Shown: positions 53,501-62,530, numbered from the stretch's first letter. The stretch is 64,000 bases of DNA from Streptomyces albipurpureus (GCF_023701525.1 NZ_JAMQAW010000066.1:1-64000), one strand, 5' to 3'. Made by a program: numbers and translations. Notes: generated by a model from the sequence alone, not told the origin.

Positions 53501-55827
53501 ACCGTGCTTTTGTGACACTGGCCGACGGTCGGGTGGCGCGCCTGACCTACAACAGCGCCGGCACCACCGCGGTGCAGGACTTCGGCATCCCCTCCGACCC
53601 TGGTGGCCAGGGCAACTGGATCGACCCCGCGCTCGGCGACCGGCGCCGCTTCGCGCCCAAGGTCGGCCTCTTCGGCTCGGTGCTGGTCTCCCATCTCGAC
53701 CTCAATCCACCGCCTGGCGCCTCCACCATGCGCTCCCGCACCGGGTCCGATCTCGGCCCGGACGCGGCGCCCCGGGGTGGCTGGAGTGCCGACCGCACGG
53801 TCGTGCCGGGCGTGGCGCTTTCGTCACGGGAGTCTCATCTCGTCACGGCGACCGCCGACCTCACCGGGAGCGGCCGGCCGGACCTGGTGGTGCTGACCCG
53901 GCTCGATCCGGGGATGGAGCACCGGCTCACCTACCGGGTCGGGACCGACCTCGGCCCGGACGGTACGGTCACCGGCGGCTGGCAGCCGACCATCGTGCTG
54001 CCGGAAGGGATGAACAAGGTCCATGCGGTGGACATCGCCCTGGCCGACCTCGACGGCGACGGCCGTCCCGAACTGATCGTCGCCTACGTCACCGGCGATG
54101 TGAACAGCCCCCGGCTCGCCTACCGGATCGGCTGGCGGCTGGACGCCACGGGTCGGGCCACCGGCGGCTGGAGCCTGACCCACGGCCTGCCGCAGCCCGG
54201 GGGCCCGGTGTACCAGATAGGGATCGACGTCGCCGATGTCACCGGCGACGACACTCCCGATCTGGTGCTGGTGACCGCCGAGTCCGGCACTCCCCGCGAC
54301 CGGATCACCCATCGCATCGGACGCTCGGTCAACCGGCGCGGTCTGGTCACCGGTGGTTGGACTGACGCGGTGCCCTTCGGGGGCGCGTCCGCCGACGGGA
54401 CTCGGCTGTCCGCTCTGTCACTGGCGGCGGCCGACCTCACCGGCAGCGGCCGCCCCGATCTCATGATCCTGCGCGGCACGGTCGCCACCCCCGTCCACCA
54501 GGCGGCGCTGTCGGTGGCGATCGATCTGGACGCGGCCGGTGTGCCCACGAGTTGGCGTGGCGATACGCCGCTGCCGGGTGGTGCGTCTCCTCGGGTCTCC
54601 GGGGCTTCGGTGACGGTTGCCGACCTCGATCCGGCGCTGACACAGCGCCGCGCGGACATGGGCACCCGGTTCATCGAGGCGGCGATCCGGCACCAGACAG
54701 TGGTCGCCGCCGCTCAGGCGCTGACCCGGCAGCCCACGCCGCCCGCCGTTCCGGTGTCGGAGGCGGCCGCGGTGCTGCGGGCCGCGCTGAACCCGCGGAC
54801 CACCGTCCCCGAACGGGCGCTGGCCCGGATCGAGGTGGATGGGGTGCCACTGTCCGATGTCGTCCCCGACGGGGTCGACCCCTTGCGCACCCTGGTGACG
54901 GGCGTGGAGTTTCCCGAGCCCATGTACGAGCCGCTGCGCGAACTGTCGCCCGATCATCTATTGGGCGGCGCGCAGGACATCCCGGCGGAGACGGTGACCC
55001 TGCTGGAGACCGACCCGGCCTTCGTCGAGGCGTATCTGCTCGGTCTCAACACCGAACTGGGTCGGGAACTGCTGTGGCGGGAGGTTCCGGTGGATCTTTC
55101 CACCACCTTCTTCCGGCAGTTCTGGGACGTACGGGGCAGCACGCCTGATGGCTCCCGGCCGTCGGGCGCGCCCGTCGCCGACATCCCGCCGATCGCGCAG
55201 TGGGGCGGTGGTGCGCTCGGCACCCATGCCACCGGCGTGGGTGGACCGGGCGAGGGATCCCTGGTGCTGGTGGTCAGGGGCGAACTGCTGCGCCGCTACC
55301 CGAACGCGGCCGTCACGGCCAGGCGCGCGTCCTGGACCGGTCAGCCGGGTGGGCCCCGCACGGTCACGGTGGGAGCACCCCAACTGCCGCCCCTGTTCTC
55401 CGCCCGGTTCGACCCGGACATCCAGGTGTTCTGCTTCCCGCTGACCCGGGCGGCGGCGGTGGGCGGGGGTACGGACCCGGGGTGGTTCTTCGCCTTCTGG
55501 GAGCAGCCGTCGGCACTGCGGTTCGGCGTGGACGAGGGGGAGCCGGCACCGGCCGACCCCTACAACTCGGCGCATCTCGCGGCGGCGCTGGTACAGCGGC
55601 CGGTGTTTGTGGCGATCCACGCCGACGACATGCTGGCGCCGGCCTCCGGCGCGGTTTCCGGTCCGGTGTCCGGACCCGACCCCGACCGGGACGCCCCGGC
55701 GCTGAGGCCCGCCCCCGGCGGGTCGCGCCACCGTCCCGACGCCCCGCCGGGCCCTGGTGCTCCTTGGCCCGGCGAACCGCTCCCGCACGACCCGTCCGCG
55801 AACGTCCCGGAGGACCGGCAGTCATGA
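50545..55827 (+). CDS. Giant protein C: beta-propeller and FG-GAP-repeat protein
   Basis: The 1760-residue protein has a Ser/Thr-rich disordered N-terminus (1-70). A conserved domain follows (about 75-480, with FASVEFDRPDLPWMFSPGGPD and LRPWLVLVVVAE) and then a helical stretch (WLTAVNLEPQHRAVAALGARIIQNHQEDL, about 430-600). A WD/PLL-like propeller (about 680-1070; ITTAQLGLAQLNLSTGEW, ALGNDGQLWEYRPG) precedes four FG-GAP-like repeats with DxTGSGRPDL or DLDGDGRPEL signatures near residues 1105, 1168, 1231 and 1297. The C-terminal domain (about 1370-1700) includes LETDPAFVEAYLLGLNTELGRELLWREVPVD. No signal peptide is seen, although FG-GAP proteins are usually extracellular. It overlaps both neighbours by ATGA. 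Family recognised only by its repeats. Confidence 0.8.
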   Translation: MSDRTTEAGDGAASGRTSTSGESSASDATTTTGTNLATDRNMTPDAHNTSDTSRASRASTATGETTASGGLRFLPWVRDGLVGGLSEAGEGTGPARARAGVKVGLTVARSVDGGTAAQLAVPPVTVTLLGPGDVTGLDAAQIIRAFPEPGTEGVETTGFASVEFDRPDLPWMFSPGGPDARGRLRPWLVLVVVAEEAAVFAPPAAEGALPSLTCPVSSLPDLAHSWDWAHAQLVTAEGTDPLDVLGGPSELSLSRIICPTPLAGATRYVAALVPAYEAGQLAGLGLPLGGHATGPLTDAWKGTAGKVTLPVYHTWRFGTGQSGDFEYLARKLSARAFPEAGSRPLDLSRAGVLPLTPGAPDATGWLGSALRAPGPRPPWPIGPAWRAAMRVRFSPATDRLPPPLYGAAYLGTQGPVTLPPDGAGPSWLTAVNLEPQHRAVAALGARIIQNHQEDLVAAVQEQAAALREANGLLGLARLARGAGSALHRRRIARTSSGGAALAPGMVADTAPGEPGDAGLASPGATRAFGDAELLALTRPVHDLVDAPQGTPARPQGAAGVSELGQAAQERDGHAAMAARSLAELVDGNPGVAAATTTAFRRTARSAPGPQGAGTPPADAGAAVTALATGAATPVPPAQLPTGAVSDSVLRDAVGNPLPLERLSAAFLSSADPWWLTPPPPPPGPVTLWPLAASSAPAFVGDRLFQFVGTNSGLSDSSSLFELVPMGTEGERVWRDHCVPEVYTSPSFTGGLAVVPGQRRVFSVKVVGLGWRELAERRWDGDRWIWVAHPMPDGRSPHFHAGPAIAGDSLWITTAQLGLAQLNLSTGEWTQHGDPGYGVLSYLSGTPAPMPSGRQTYVMTTHGGLYERRITSSGIGEWHSVPTPPSAQLQSIVPNGSTGIRALGNDGQLWEYRPGLTPLWRSYPRPLGVDITAIAAPSGEYQQVTLANGAWAQGRNLSASPAWTVYRWADRPAHRGFPPTQDPQAPDRAFVTLADGRVARLTYNSAGTTAVQDFGIPSDPGGQGNWIDPALGDRRRFAPKVGLFGSVLVSHLDLNPPPGASTMRSRTGSDLGPDAAPRGGWSADRTVVPGVALSSRESHLVTATADLTGSGRPDLVVLTRLDPGMEHRLTYRVGTDLGPDGTVTGGWQPTIVLPEGMNKVHAVDIALADLDGDGRPELIVAYVTGDVNSPRLAYRIGWRLDATGRATGGWSLTHGLPQPGGPVYQIGIDVADVTGDDTPDLVLVTAESGTPRDRITHRIGRSVNRRGLVTGGWTDAVPFGGASADGTRLSALSLAAADLTGSGRPDLMILRGTVATPVHQAALSVAIDLDAAGVPTSWRGDTPLPGGASPRVSGASVTVADLDPALTQRRADMGTRFIEAAIRHQTVVAAAQALTRQPTPPAVPVSEAAAVLRAALNPRTTVPERALARIEVDGVPLSDVVPDGVDPLRTLVTGVEFPEPMYEPLRELSPDHLLGGAQDIPAETVTLLETDPAFVEAYLLGLNTELGRELLWREVPVDLSTTFFRQFWDVRGSTPDGSRPSGAPVADIPPIAQWGGGALGTHATGVGGPGEGSLVLVVRGELLRRYPNAAVTARRASWTGQPGGPRTVTVGAPQLPPLFSARFDPDIQVFCFPLTRAAAVGGGTDPGWFFAFWEQPSALRFGVDEGEPAPADPYNSAHLAAALVQRPVFVAIHADDMLAPASGAVSGPVSGPDPDRDAPALRPAPGGSRHRPDAPPGPGAPWPGEPLPHDPSANVPEDRQS

Positions 55828-58800
55828 CCACCATTCCCGGACCGGCCACCGGCGCGGCATCGCAGGACCCGGCCTGGACACTGTCCTTGAGCTATCCGCT
55901 CGCGCTGCTCCCGGTGCGGCTGGAGACCCGCTTCGCGGGCCCGGCACACGAGAGACTGCTCATCCGGATCTTCCCCGACGTGCTCCATGTGGACTCTCAC
56001 GAAGGGGAGTTGACGCCCGATGAGGAGCAGGCGGGCCGGGACTACTGGCTGGCGCTGTGGCGCGCGGCGGGTGACACCCCGCGCGAGGAGGGTGCCTGGG
56101 CGCGCCTGGTGGCTCTGACCGGTGCGACCCGCGCCGGCTGGGTCGCCAGGGTGATGGAGCCCGATCCCGGTGGCCGCCCGACCACTCCGCTCGCCCCGGA
56201 CGCGCGTATTCCGGTGCCGAAGGGCTTCAGGCCCCCGTTGCCTCGTTTCCCCGACCCGCGGTCGCGTACGGCGGACTGGACCAAGCCGGCGCTCGCGCGT
56301 GGCCTACCGACCCGGTGGATCGTCCTGGCCGCCACCGGCGGTCAGCAGCTGCGGGCCGTCTCCCTACCGGTCCGACCGGACCTGGTGGTCGGTCTCGACC
56401 CGGCCGCCGATGTCTCCGATGTGCCGGACGATCTTCCCCCGACGGACGCCACGACCGCGTGGCTCACCGACTTCTCGGCCGCCGTCGACGCGGGTATGGC
56501 CGTCACCCTCGAACTGCCCGCGGGCGTCGCCCGTACCCGCATCGACCGGCTGCTGGTGTACGGCGTCGGTGAGACGGCGACGCCCGACACCGCCGCCCGT
56601 AGCCTGGGCGATCTACTGGAGGCGCACGCCGCCACCGGCGGACTGTCCTGGCTGCCACCCGGAACACCCACGAACAACACTGACGACCTGCCTTCCGGCT
56701 TCTCCAGTGCCCTCCCGCAGGCCCCCGTACGGCACACCGACACAACGCCACCGGGCAACACCTCGGTGGGCCGGGCCGCGTTGGCCTTGGGTCTGCACCC
56801 GGAGACCGGGGCCGGGGACGCGCTCGCCACCGCCCGGGGGCAACTCCCCCGTACGGGTGCGCCCACGGCCTACGCCCGGGTGGCGCACGCCGGAGACGAC
56901 GAGGACGCGCCCGCGCGCCTGGTCCAGTCCGTGTTGTGGCCCGCCACCTGGGGCTATCACCTGCGGCACATGATGGCGGGCAGCACGGACGAGAACACGA
57001 TCCGAGGCATTCGGGCCCACTATCTCGACTGGGTGCGGGCCGAGGGGCCGTTGCCGTCGTTCCGTGTCGGGGCCCAGCCGTACGGCATCCTGCCGGTGAT
57101 GGAGACGGGCCGCTGGCTGCCGCTTGCGGGTGAGAGCGACGACCGGGTCGGCATGGGCTTCGTGACCCGGCTGCACTCGACGCTGTGGAAGCCGTCGGTG
57201 CCACAGGTGCCCCGACTGGGCGCGGCGTCCGCGGGGACACCCGAGCAGAATCTCGTACGGGTGCTGGGGACCGACGCCCGCACGCGTGAGGTGCGGGCCC
57301 GCAGCCTCCTCGGTGGCGACTACGCCATCTGGCTGTGGCGCTTTCTGCGGCTGCGTCTGAACGCGGGCTGGCAGACCAGCCTCTACACGGAGACGGCTCA
57401 GTTGCTGCGCGGTCTGGGACTGCCCGACACCGTGCCGCTGGCCCGTGCCGTCTTCGCCACGGGTTCCTTCCGGCTGGCCACCCCGCTGGCAACGGGGCCC
57501 GGCGGGCTGCTCGGGTATCTCGCCGGGCTGGCGGACCGTACCCCCGACCAGCTCAAGGCCGCGGCCGACCTGACCGGCGGGCCCACTCCGCTGCTCTACC
57601 GGCTGGCCCGCGCCGGCCTGCTGACCGAGGTGTCCCGGGCGGCCCACGCCCTCGGCGCGAGCGAGCCGGTGGAGCCGCAACTACTCGATATCGCCGAGGG
57701 CGAGACAACAGCGACGCTCTGGCGACGGCTGGCCCGACCCGCGCCGGGCGCTCCGGCGCGCACCCTTGGCGACTACCTCACCGAACCGCCCGCCACCGAC
57801 GCGGCAACCCAGTCACTGCGCGACTACCGCGCCGACCTACGCGCCGCGGCCGCGCTGCCCGCCCAGAGCGCCGAGCGCCATGTCGCCGGGGCCCTGGGCC
57901 TGAGCAGCCACCGTATCGACGCCTGGATGACCTCCTTCGCCACCAAGCGCCTGGCTACCCTACGGGCCGCCCACAGCACGGGCGTTCATATCGGCGCCTA
58001 CGGTTGGGTCACCGATCTGGAGCCCGCCGCCCCGCGTGCGCCGGTGGCGGATCCGCCGCCCGGCGAGGCCGAGGCGAACCATCCGCTGGTCCAGGCGGCC
58101 GAGGGCACCGGATATGTCCTGGCACCGTCGATCGCCCAGGCCACCACCGCCGCCGTGCTGCGCAGCGCCCACCGCTCGCACGGCGGTGCCGGGGGTGGCA
58201 GCAGTCCGCTGGCGCTCGACCTGTCCTCACGGCGGGTGCGGATCGCGGAGCAACTGCTCCAGGGGGCCCGGTACGGCCTGCCGCTCAACGCACAACTCGG
58301 CTACCGGTTCGAGCGCGGTGTGCACAACAGCCCGGGCGGTCTGCTGGACCGGTTCCTCCCCGCCTTCCGTGCCCTGGCGCCGGTACGCACCTCTCGTATC
58401 GGCAGTGACGGCAGGGCCGTCCCCTCGACCACGCCCTCGTCCGTCGCCGACGGCCTGGAGCTGTACTCCCGGTACGCCGCGGGCACCATGCCCTGGGGCA
58501 CGGGCGGTCTGCCCCCGGTCGGCAGCCCCGACCAACTGGCCTTGCGGGCCGTCCTCGACGATCTCGGCGACGCGGTGGACGCGGTCCACGACGCACTGCT
58601 CGCCGAGGGGGTCCACCAGGTGGCGCAGGGCAGGCCCGAGCGGGCGGGTGCGGCACTCGACGCGCTGTCACGCGGCGAGATCGCCCCGCCCGAGCTGGAG
58701 TTCCCGCGCACCCCGCGCGCCGCCACCTCGGTCACTCACCGGGTGCTGTTGGCGGGCAATCTCCGGACACCCGACCGGTTGGCGTGGCCCGCGGCGGTGA

Positions 58801-60326
58801 GCACCCAGCCCCGGATCATCTCGGCCGCCTCCACCGACGTCCTGGCCTCGGCGCTGCTGCCACCGCCCGGCCGAGTGGTCTGCGGTCTGCGCTGGCGGAC
58901 TCCGGAGAAGACGGCCGGCGGACCGCGGGAGCTCACCGGCATGATCGCGCTGAACTCCCTGGAGCTCGGCGCCGTCGACTATCTGGCCATGCCTCCGCGC
59001 GGGCTGGCCCCGTGCGGCGCCGAGTTGGAACAGCGGCTCGTGCTGGCCGCCTGGCAGCAGGCGAGACCGGCCGGGGTGAACGCCGATTGGACCCTGACGC
59101 TGGACTTCGCCCGGGACCCGGGTTGGCCCGCCGAACGACTGTCGGTCACCGAGTTCCTGGCCGCGCTCGCCGCCGTACGCCGGCTCTTCGACAACGCCCG
59201 GGCGCTGACCGCGGCCGATCTGGCCGAGACGGGTGCGGAGCCGGGCCAGGGGACGCATCCGCAGGACACCGTCAACCGGGCCGAGTTCACGCTGGTGCAG
59301 GTGAGCGAGACCCTGGCGGCCCTCACGGCGGCGCGCGGCGAAGGCGGTACCGGCGACTTGGGTGGCACCGTATCCGGCGGCCCGGATCGGGTGGCACTGC
59401 GGACGGCCCTGCTCCGGGCCGCGGGCGCGGGCGTCCCGGGAGCGGTGCCGCCCCCGGCGGGCGCCCATGGGGAGGACCGGCAACTCGCCGAAGCGGCCGT
59501 GGCCGCCGAACGCGAACTGCGGGCCAGACTCGCCGCCCATGAGGGGGTCGTCGCCGACTACGCCGCCGCACACCCCGCTTCGGGGCCGGCTCCCGACCAC
59601 GCCACCCAGATCGCCCATCACCAGGCACGTATCCGGGCCCTGTTCGGCACGGACCTGCCCCTGCTCGACACGTTCCTCGCCCCCGCCGGCACCGGCCTCG
59701 ACGCCTCACTGGCCGTATCGGACCAGCTCCAGGGCACACCCGGCGAGGGCCGCCGCTGGCTGCGGCAGACCAGCAGGGTACGGGCGGGCGCTGGCCGCCT
59801 CCAGGAGGCGTTCGACCTGGCTGACGCGCTGGCCGCGCCCATCGGCCAGCTGGCCGACCCGGTCCGGGTCGCCCAACTCCCGCATGTTCCCGACGACCGC
59901 TGGTGGGGCGCGCGGCGGCCCGAGGGAGCGCCGGACGGTGGCCGTCTGTCCCTGGTCATCGGCACGCTCCCGGGAACCTCACTCGATCTGACCGCGCCGG
60001 TGTACGGCCTGGCCGTCGACGAGTGGACGGAGACCGTGCCGGACACCCTGCACACGGCCGCGGCCACGCTGGAGTTCCGCGCGCCGAGCGCCGCGCCCCC
60101 GCAGACCGTGCTGCTGGCCGTCCCAGCGGAGAGCGTGAACGGGGTCTGGGCGAGCGTGAACGTCGAACGTCTGCTGCACCAGACCCTGGACCGGGCCCGT
60201 ACCCGCATGGTCGACACCGATGCGCTGGGGCGGGCCGGTCAGTTCCTGCCGGCGCTGCACCTCCCGCTCAACCCGGACGGCCGGGCGGTCTCGACGGACT
60301 TCCGCCCGGACGCCGGGACACGGTGA
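55824..60326 (+). CDS. Giant protein D: conserved protein of unknown function
   Basis: The 1500-residue protein begins with a conserved-looking block, LSYPLALLPVRLETRF, then LLIRIFPDVLHVDSHEGELT and RDYWLALWRAAGD (residues 15-85). A long mixed region follows with LVQSVLWPATWGYHLRHMM (about 370) and SFRVGAQPYGILPV (about 415). A helical second half follows (900-1330). It ends with YGLAVDEWTETVPDT and PPQTVLLAVP (about 1390-1440), a motif I associate with large unassigned bacterial proteins. No known enzymatic motif, signal peptide or membrane helix is seen. GGAGG lies 10 bases before the ATG at 55824, which overlaps the gene C stop. Its length and coupling point to a structural role in a complex with the other cluster proteins; that is inference. 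Confidence 0.78.
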   Translation: MTTIPGPATGAASQDPAWTLSLSYPLALLPVRLETRFAGPAHERLLIRIFPDVLHVDSHEGELTPDEEQAGRDYWLALWRAAGDTPREEGAWARLVALTGATRAGWVARVMEPDPGGRPTTPLAPDARIPVPKGFRPPLPRFPDPRSRTADWTKPALARGLPTRWIVLAATGGQQLRAVSLPVRPDLVVGLDPAADVSDVPDDLPPTDATTAWLTDFSAAVDAGMAVTLELPAGVARTRIDRLLVYGVGETATPDTAARSLGDLLEAHAATGGLSWLPPGTPTNNTDDLPSGFSSALPQAPVRHTDTTPPGNTSVGRAALALGLHPETGAGDALATARGQLPRTGAPTAYARVAHAGDDEDAPARLVQSVLWPATWGYHLRHMMAGSTDENTIRGIRAHYLDWVRAEGPLPSFRVGAQPYGILPVMETGRWLPLAGESDDRVGMGFVTRLHSTLWKPSVPQVPRLGAASAGTPEQNLVRVLGTDARTREVRARSLLGGDYAIWLWRFLRLRLNAGWQTSLYTETAQLLRGLGLPDTVPLARAVFATGSFRLATPLATGPGGLLGYLAGLADRTPDQLKAAADLTGGPTPLLYRLARAGLLTEVSRAAHALGASEPVEPQLLDIAEGETTATLWRRLARPAPGAPARTLGDYLTEPPATDAATQSLRDYRADLRAAAALPAQSAERHVAGALGLSSHRIDAWMTSFATKRLATLRAAHSTGVHIGAYGWVTDLEPAAPRAPVADPPPGEAEANHPLVQAAEGTGYVLAPSIAQATTAAVLRSAHRSHGGAGGGSSPLALDLSSRRVRIAEQLLQGARYGLPLNAQLGYRFERGVHNSPGGLLDRFLPAFRALAPVRTSRIGSDGRAVPSTTPSSVADGLELYSRYAAGTMPWGTGGLPPVGSPDQLALRAVLDDLGDAVDAVHDALLAEGVHQVAQGRPERAGAALDALSRGEIAPPELEFPRTPRAATSVTHRVLLAGNLRTPDRLAWPAAVSTQPRIISAASTDVLASALLPPPGRVVCGLRWRTPEKTAGGPRELTGMIALNSLELGAVDYLAMPPRGLAPCGAELEQRLVLAAWQQARPAGVNADWTLTLDFARDPGWPAERLSVTEFLAALAAVRRLFDNARALTAADLAETGAEPGQGTHPQDTVNRAEFTLVQVSETLAALTAARGEGGTGDLGGTVSGGPDRVALRTALLRAAGAGVPGAVPPPAGAHGEDRQLAEAAVAAERELRARLAAHEGVVADYAAAHPASGPAPDHATQIAHHQARIRALFGTDLPLLDTFLAPAGTGLDASLAVSDQLQGTPGEGRRWLRQTSRVRAGAGRLQEAFDLADALAAPIGQLADPVRVAQLPHVPDDRWWGARRPEGAPDGGRLSLVIGTLPGTSLDLTAPVYGLAVDEWTETVPDTLHTAAATLEFRAPSAAPPQTVLLAVPAESVNGVWASVNVERLLHQTLDRARTRMVDTDALGRAGQFLPALHLPLNPDGRAVSTDFRPDAGTR

Positions 60327-60449
60327 CACAGAACAGTGCCCGGTGCGCCGTACCGCGTCCACCGGCGCGCCGGCTCCCTACCGCCCCCACCTGACCCGGA
60401 TCACCGCAGCAACCCGACCAGTACACCATTCGAGCATCAGGAGTCCGCC

Positions 60450-62111
60450 GTGCCGCAGGAACCGTCCATCACCTCGTGGACCCGGCTGGAGCCGCGCTGC
60501 CGGGCCGCGGACATGTCGGCGGGTCTCCAGGCGGCGACCGCCGATCCGCTCTGGATGCTCGGCCGGCAGTGGCAGGTCGGGGAGTTCCAGGGGGACGACG
60601 CCGGGTCACCCGTAACCGTCCGACTGCGCGCCGAATCCGCACAGCTCACCCGCTACCAGGGGCAGGCGGACCCCGTGCCGGTACCCCTGGACCTCGAACT
60701 CCCCCTGGAAGCGGTGGTCGAGCGCGAACCGGCGGAGTCATCACTGGACCGCCGCACCGCGGCTCAACTCGGTCAGGAGTACGCCCGTCTGCTGCGCGCC
60801 GAGGGCGCGGGGGACCTCGTACCCCGACTGGTCGCCGCCTACCAGATCAGCGCGTCCCCCGGGCCCCTCGCGGACGACCCGACCACCGGGTATCTCGCCG
60901 TGGTCGCCGGTCGCGCCGCCGACGGCCTCGCGCTCCTCGCCGAACTCTCCCCACCCACCGGGCAGCCGCGTGACACCCCCGCCCGGATCACCATCCCGCC
61001 CGAGCGGGCCGAGGCGGTGGTACGGGCCACGGTGGCCTGGCGGCGACTGCTCGGGCTGCCCACCACGGCCCCCCAGACCGGCGGTGCGTGGCAGCCGCAG
61101 CGGCTGGAGCACGGCTTCTCGGTGGCCGCCCGACACACCACGGGTGAGATCGTCCTCGACGCGGCCGAGTACCCCGGAGGGCGGCTCGACTGGTACGCCC
61201 TCGACCACCGCCCCGGCGCCACCCTCGGTGCGCCCGCCGACCAGTCGGCGCAGGTGGTGCGGACGGTCCTGCCGACCGTCGCCGCCTATCCGGGGATGCC
61301 GTCCCCGCGTTGGTGGGAGATGGAGGACGCACGGGTGTACTGGGGCGGCATCACCGCCGAACGCACGGACCTGGCGCGGCTGCTGCTCGCCGAGTACGCG
61401 TCCACCTACGCCAACGACTACTTCCTCGTCCCGCTGGAACTCCCGGCGGGCACGGTCACCAGGCTCACCTCGGTGGTCGTCACCGACACCTTCGGCGAAC
61501 GGGTCCTGCTGCCGCCCGCGCCCGACGACTGGTCACTCTTTCGTCCCACGATCGCGGGCACCCGCCGGGCCGCTGACGTCCTGGTCCTGCTGCCGGGCGC
61601 GGTCGACTCGGTCGACGGCGACCCGGTGGAGGAGGTGCTCTTCCTACGCGATGAGGCGGCCAACACGGCTTGGGCGGTCGAGGAAGCGGTGGCGGGCGCG
61701 GCGGGTCACCGAATGGACCGCCACCGTCTCGTCGCGATAGCGGGTGGTCTCCCCTCGGCCGACGCGACCCCGCCCGGAGCTGACGCCATGCGCCACTACC
61801 GCCTCCAGAGCCCGGTCCCCGAACACTGGATCCCGCTCGCCCCTGTCCCTGATCCGGCGGCACCGGGCCGCACCCTGCTCCACCGCTTCGGTGCGGGAGT
61901 GCGGGGCAGGGTCCTGGAACCCGGCACGGTCCTTCGCCTTCCCTCCGAGGAGGTTCCGGCCGAAGGGGTCCGGGTCACCCGCCGCTGGCAGCTGGCCCGC
62001 CTCGCGGACGGCCGCACGGCCCTGTGGACCGGCCGCACCACCCTGCCGGGCCGGGGCCAGGGCTCCAGCGGGCTGCGGTTTGACACATCGGACTTCGAAC
62101 CCGCGCGATGA
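60450..62111 (+). CDS. Giant-cluster protein E: conserved protein of unknown function
   Basis: The 553-residue protein opens PQEPSITSWTRLEPRCRAADMSAGLQAATADPLWMLGRQWQVGEFQGDDAGSPV. The LGRQWQ-GEFQG-DAGSP block looks like a strongly conserved family mark. The centre has SPRWWEMEDARVYWGGI and LLLAEYASTYANDYFLVPLELPAGTV (about 285-340), and the end has RVTRRWQLARLADGRTALWTGR. It is probably soluble with a beta-rich C-terminus; no signal peptide. The GTG at 60450 has AGGAG 7 bases upstream, 123 bp after gene D. The N-terminal RLEPR/RLETRF similarity to gene D is suggestive only. Function unknown. It is the last gene of the cluster. Confidence 0.8.
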   Translation: MPQEPSITSWTRLEPRCRAADMSAGLQAATADPLWMLGRQWQVGEFQGDDAGSPVTVRLRAESAQLTRYQGQADPVPVPLDLELPLEAVVEREPAESSLDRRTAAQLGQEYARLLRAEGAGDLVPRLVAAYQISASPGPLADDPTTGYLAVVAGRAADGLALLAELSPPTGQPRDTPARITIPPERAEAVVRATVAWRRLLGLPTTAPQTGGAWQPQRLEHGFSVAARHTTGEIVLDAAEYPGGRLDWYALDHRPGATLGAPADQSAQVVRTVLPTVAAYPGMPSPRWWEMEDARVYWGGITAERTDLARLLLAEYASTYANDYFLVPLELPAGTVTRLTSVVVTDTFGERVLLPPAPDDWSLFRPTIAGTRRAADVLVLLPGAVDSVDGDPVEEVLFLRDEAANTAWAVEEAVAGAAGHRMDRHRLVAIAGGLPSADATPPGADAMRHYRLQSPVPEHWIPLAPVPDPAAPGRTLLHRFGAGVRGRVLEPGTVLRLPSEEVPAEGVRVTRRWQLARLADGRTALWTGRTTLPGRGQGSSGLRFDTSDFEPAR

Positions 62112-62480
62112 GCACGCGAACGGAGCGGAAACAACCGTCTCGCCGCACTGATGGAAAGGGCAGCTGGGACCGCCCGGAACTCTGCGGGCCACAGCGGAAG
62201 GCCAGGTGCCTCAGGGGAGCCGCGGAGCGGGGAACGCTCGGCTCCGTAGCCGTCGGCGGATGAGCACTCCCGAGGCCCGAGCCTCGGGCTCCGCGGGTGA
62301 GGTCGTACCCCCCGCAGGCCGATAGGGCAGACCGGCTGCGGGGATACGTGCCGGAGCGGCCGGCGAAAGCCCGCCCGGTGTGCGTTCGCCACCAGGCCCG
62401 CGTCCACTTCGACGAATCCATCGGCTTCACCCAGGACGTCGTGGGCGCGATCGGCTCCGCGGTCGACCGCACCCCACTCG
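62112..62480. other. Intergenic region downstream of the giant-gene cluster
   Basis: No convincing gene is seen. Two small hairpins occur: GGAGCC ... GGCTCC enclosing AGCG ... CGCT (62216-62245), and CCCGAGGC-ccga-GCCTCGGG (62269-62288). Either could help end transcription of the cluster. Confidence 0.5.
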
Positions 62481-62523
62481 CCCGCGCTTCCGGCCAGCGG
62501 TCCCGCCCGGCCGGAAGCGCGGG
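62481..62523. terminator. Strong bidirectional terminator between gene E and the DsbA-like gene
   Basis: CCCGCGCTTCCGGCC (62481-62495) and GGCCGGAAGCGCGGG (62509-62523) form a perfect 15-bp stem with a 13-base loop, lying 8 bases before the end of the convergent DsbA-like gene. Confidence 0.85.
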
Positions 62524-62530
62524 TGCCACA

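Noticed and set aside
51940..54365. Long - strand and alternative + frames (about 580-600 codons) in gene C
   Set aside because: The repeats and the propeller strands are only coherent in the gene C frame. The others are low-complexity shadows.
42076..62111. Prophage, phage-tail-like particle or eCIS locus
   Set aside because: No sheath, tube, baseplate, tape-measure, terminase, portal or AAA ATPase gene is recognisable within or around the cluster.
42076..62111. Polyketide or non-ribosomal peptide synthase, suggested by gene size
   Set aside because: No carrier-protein serine motif, ketosynthase Cys or adenylation core motif is seen in any of the five proteins.
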